From Betaproteobacteria bacterium (GTDB lineage Bacteria; Pseudomonadota; Gammaproteobacteria; Burkholderiales; SG8-39), in the NCBI GenBank assembly GCA_947467405.1, contig CANIIN010000012.1, positions 1 to 14,943 of the forward strand: a stretch of DNA of 14,943 bases. Reading direction: 5' to 3'. The notes under the pieces were generated by a model that ran no database searches, had not been told where the DNA came from, and saw nothing but the letters and a program-made list of their open reading frames with translations. Shown one piece after another: positions 14,288 to 14,943 of the stretch. Position 1 is the stretch's first letter; every line of letters begins with the position of its first letter. The position numbers and the translations under genes are program-made.

Positions 14288-14943
14288 TTAGAGCCCCAGG
14301 TAAGCACGCCTGACGCCATCGTCCGACAGCAATTGCTCTCCGCTTCCCTCAAGCGCCACTCGACCGTTCTCAAGCACATACGCATGCGAAGCCAGCTTCA
14401 ACGAAACGGCCACGTTCTGCTCGACCAGCAGGATGGTCATGCCTCGTTCATTGAGGCGTCGAATGGTCTGGAAAACTTCCTGCACCACGGTAGGAGCCAA
14501 GCCCAGGGACGGCTCGTCGAACATGATCAGATCCGGTTGCCCCATCAGGCATCGTCCGATCGCCAGCATCTGCTGCTCGCCGCCTGACATGGTCCCGGCC
14601 AACTGATCCTGACGCTCGGACAGCCGCGGGAACATGGCGTAAACCTCTGCCAGCGTGCTCCGCGCTCGACTGCGCGCGCGCGGCAGCATGGCGCCAACCA
14701 GCAGGTTTTCCTCGACCGTCAACGTGGGAAATATCTGCCGTCCTTCCGCGACCTGGCCAATGCCGAGATTACAGGTCGCACTGCTGTCCAATCCGGTGAT
14801 GTCGTTGCCGCAGAAACTGACATGCCCCGCACGCGGCTTCTCGATGCCGGCGATGGCCCGGATCAGGCTGGTCTTGCCGGCTCCGTTGGCACCGACGATG
14901 GCAACAATGTGCCCCCGTTCAACATCGATGGAGATGGAGTCGA
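14288..14943 (-). CDS. livF: ABC transporter ATP-binding protein LivF, second copy (N-terminus outside window)
   Basis: The visible 217 residues run from the strand before Walker A to the stop at 14288. Walker A is GANGAGKT (residues 17-24 of the fragment); then come GQVAEGRQIFPTLTVEENL, signature MSGGEQQML, Walker B LIMFDEPSLGLAP and LLVEQN, and the end VRRAYLGL. These are LivF hallmarks. The true start lies beyond 14943; an in-frame TTG at 14791 falls after Walker A and is not the start. It differs clearly from the livF at 3138 (GRQIF versus GREIF context, SGGEQ versus SGGQQ), so it is a separate transporter and not a recent duplicate. It is probably the last gene of a second Liv operon read leftward. 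The small-RNA locus lies in its 3' flank. Confidence 0.9.
   Translation of the reverse strand, partial: DSISIDVERGHIVAIVGANGAGKTSLIRAIAGIEKPRAGHVSFCGNDITGLDSSATCNLGIGQVAEGRQIFPTLTVEENLLVGAMLPRARSRARSTLAEVYAMFPRLSERQDQLAGTMSGGEQQMLAIGRCLMGQPDLIMFDEPSLGLAPTVVQEVFQTIRRLNERGMTILLVEQNVAVSLKLASHAYVLENGRVALEGSGEQLLSDDGVRRAYLGL

Noticed and set aside
1..14943. tRNA, rRNA, CRISPR arrays, insertion sequences, phage genes
   Set aside because: No cloverleaf, regular repeat-spacer pattern, transposase or terminal inverted repeat was seen by eye on either strand.

Overview
The window is a GC-rich (roughly 60% by eye) stretch of proteobacterial chromosome. The HNH protein, the DksA-like/eRF1-like pair and the Liv-plus-acyl-CoA-ligase operon together suggest a betaproteobacterium (Rhodocyclales/Burkholderiales-like). 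That placement is inferred from gene families, not from a marker gene.

Layout. (1) 1-5782, + strand: the tail of a branched-chain-amino-acid-type substrate-binding protein, then livH, livM, livG, livF and a FadD15-like long-chain acyl-CoA ligase that overlaps livF by 10 nt. Together they form an import-and-activate operon whose substrate is more likely a carboxylic acid (aromatic, fatty or isoprenoid) than an amino acid. (2) 5839-8815, + strand: a regulator made of two HxlR winged-helix/zinc-ribbon units, a carotenoid-oxygenase-family dioxygenase with all four iron histidines, and a small NTF2/SnoaL-fold protein. (3) 8865-10502, - strand: a CaiC-like acyl-CoA ligase, convergent with the preceding block. 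Blocks 1-3 read as a catabolic locus: uptake, oxidative C=C cleavage, CoA activation. (4) 10637-12938, - strand: an AlkA-type DNA glycosylase, an HNH nuclease 5 nt upstream of it, and a CnoX-type thioredoxin/TPR protein; a stress and repair group. (5) 13175-14012, + strand: a short DksA/TraR protein and an eRF1-like 'translational machinery' protein. (6) 14288-14943, - strand: the C-terminal part of a second LivF-type ATPase, showing that another Liv operon lies to the right.

The most interesting part is the 275-nt gap 14013-14287, which has no protein gene. Read on the minus strand it holds, in order: two NtrC-like dyads whose centres are 31 bp apart; a near-perfect sigma-54 promoter (TGGCACG-N4-CTGCT); and about 74 nt of predicted RNA. 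That RNA has a 5' stem-loop whose 18-nt pyrimidine loop contains CCUCCUCCUUU (anti-Shine-Dalgarno), followed by a 10-bp GC-rich hairpin and seven U residues. I read this as an undescribed, sigma-54/NtrC-type-controlled small regulatory RNA that would bind ribosome-binding sites. The case rests on sequence alone.
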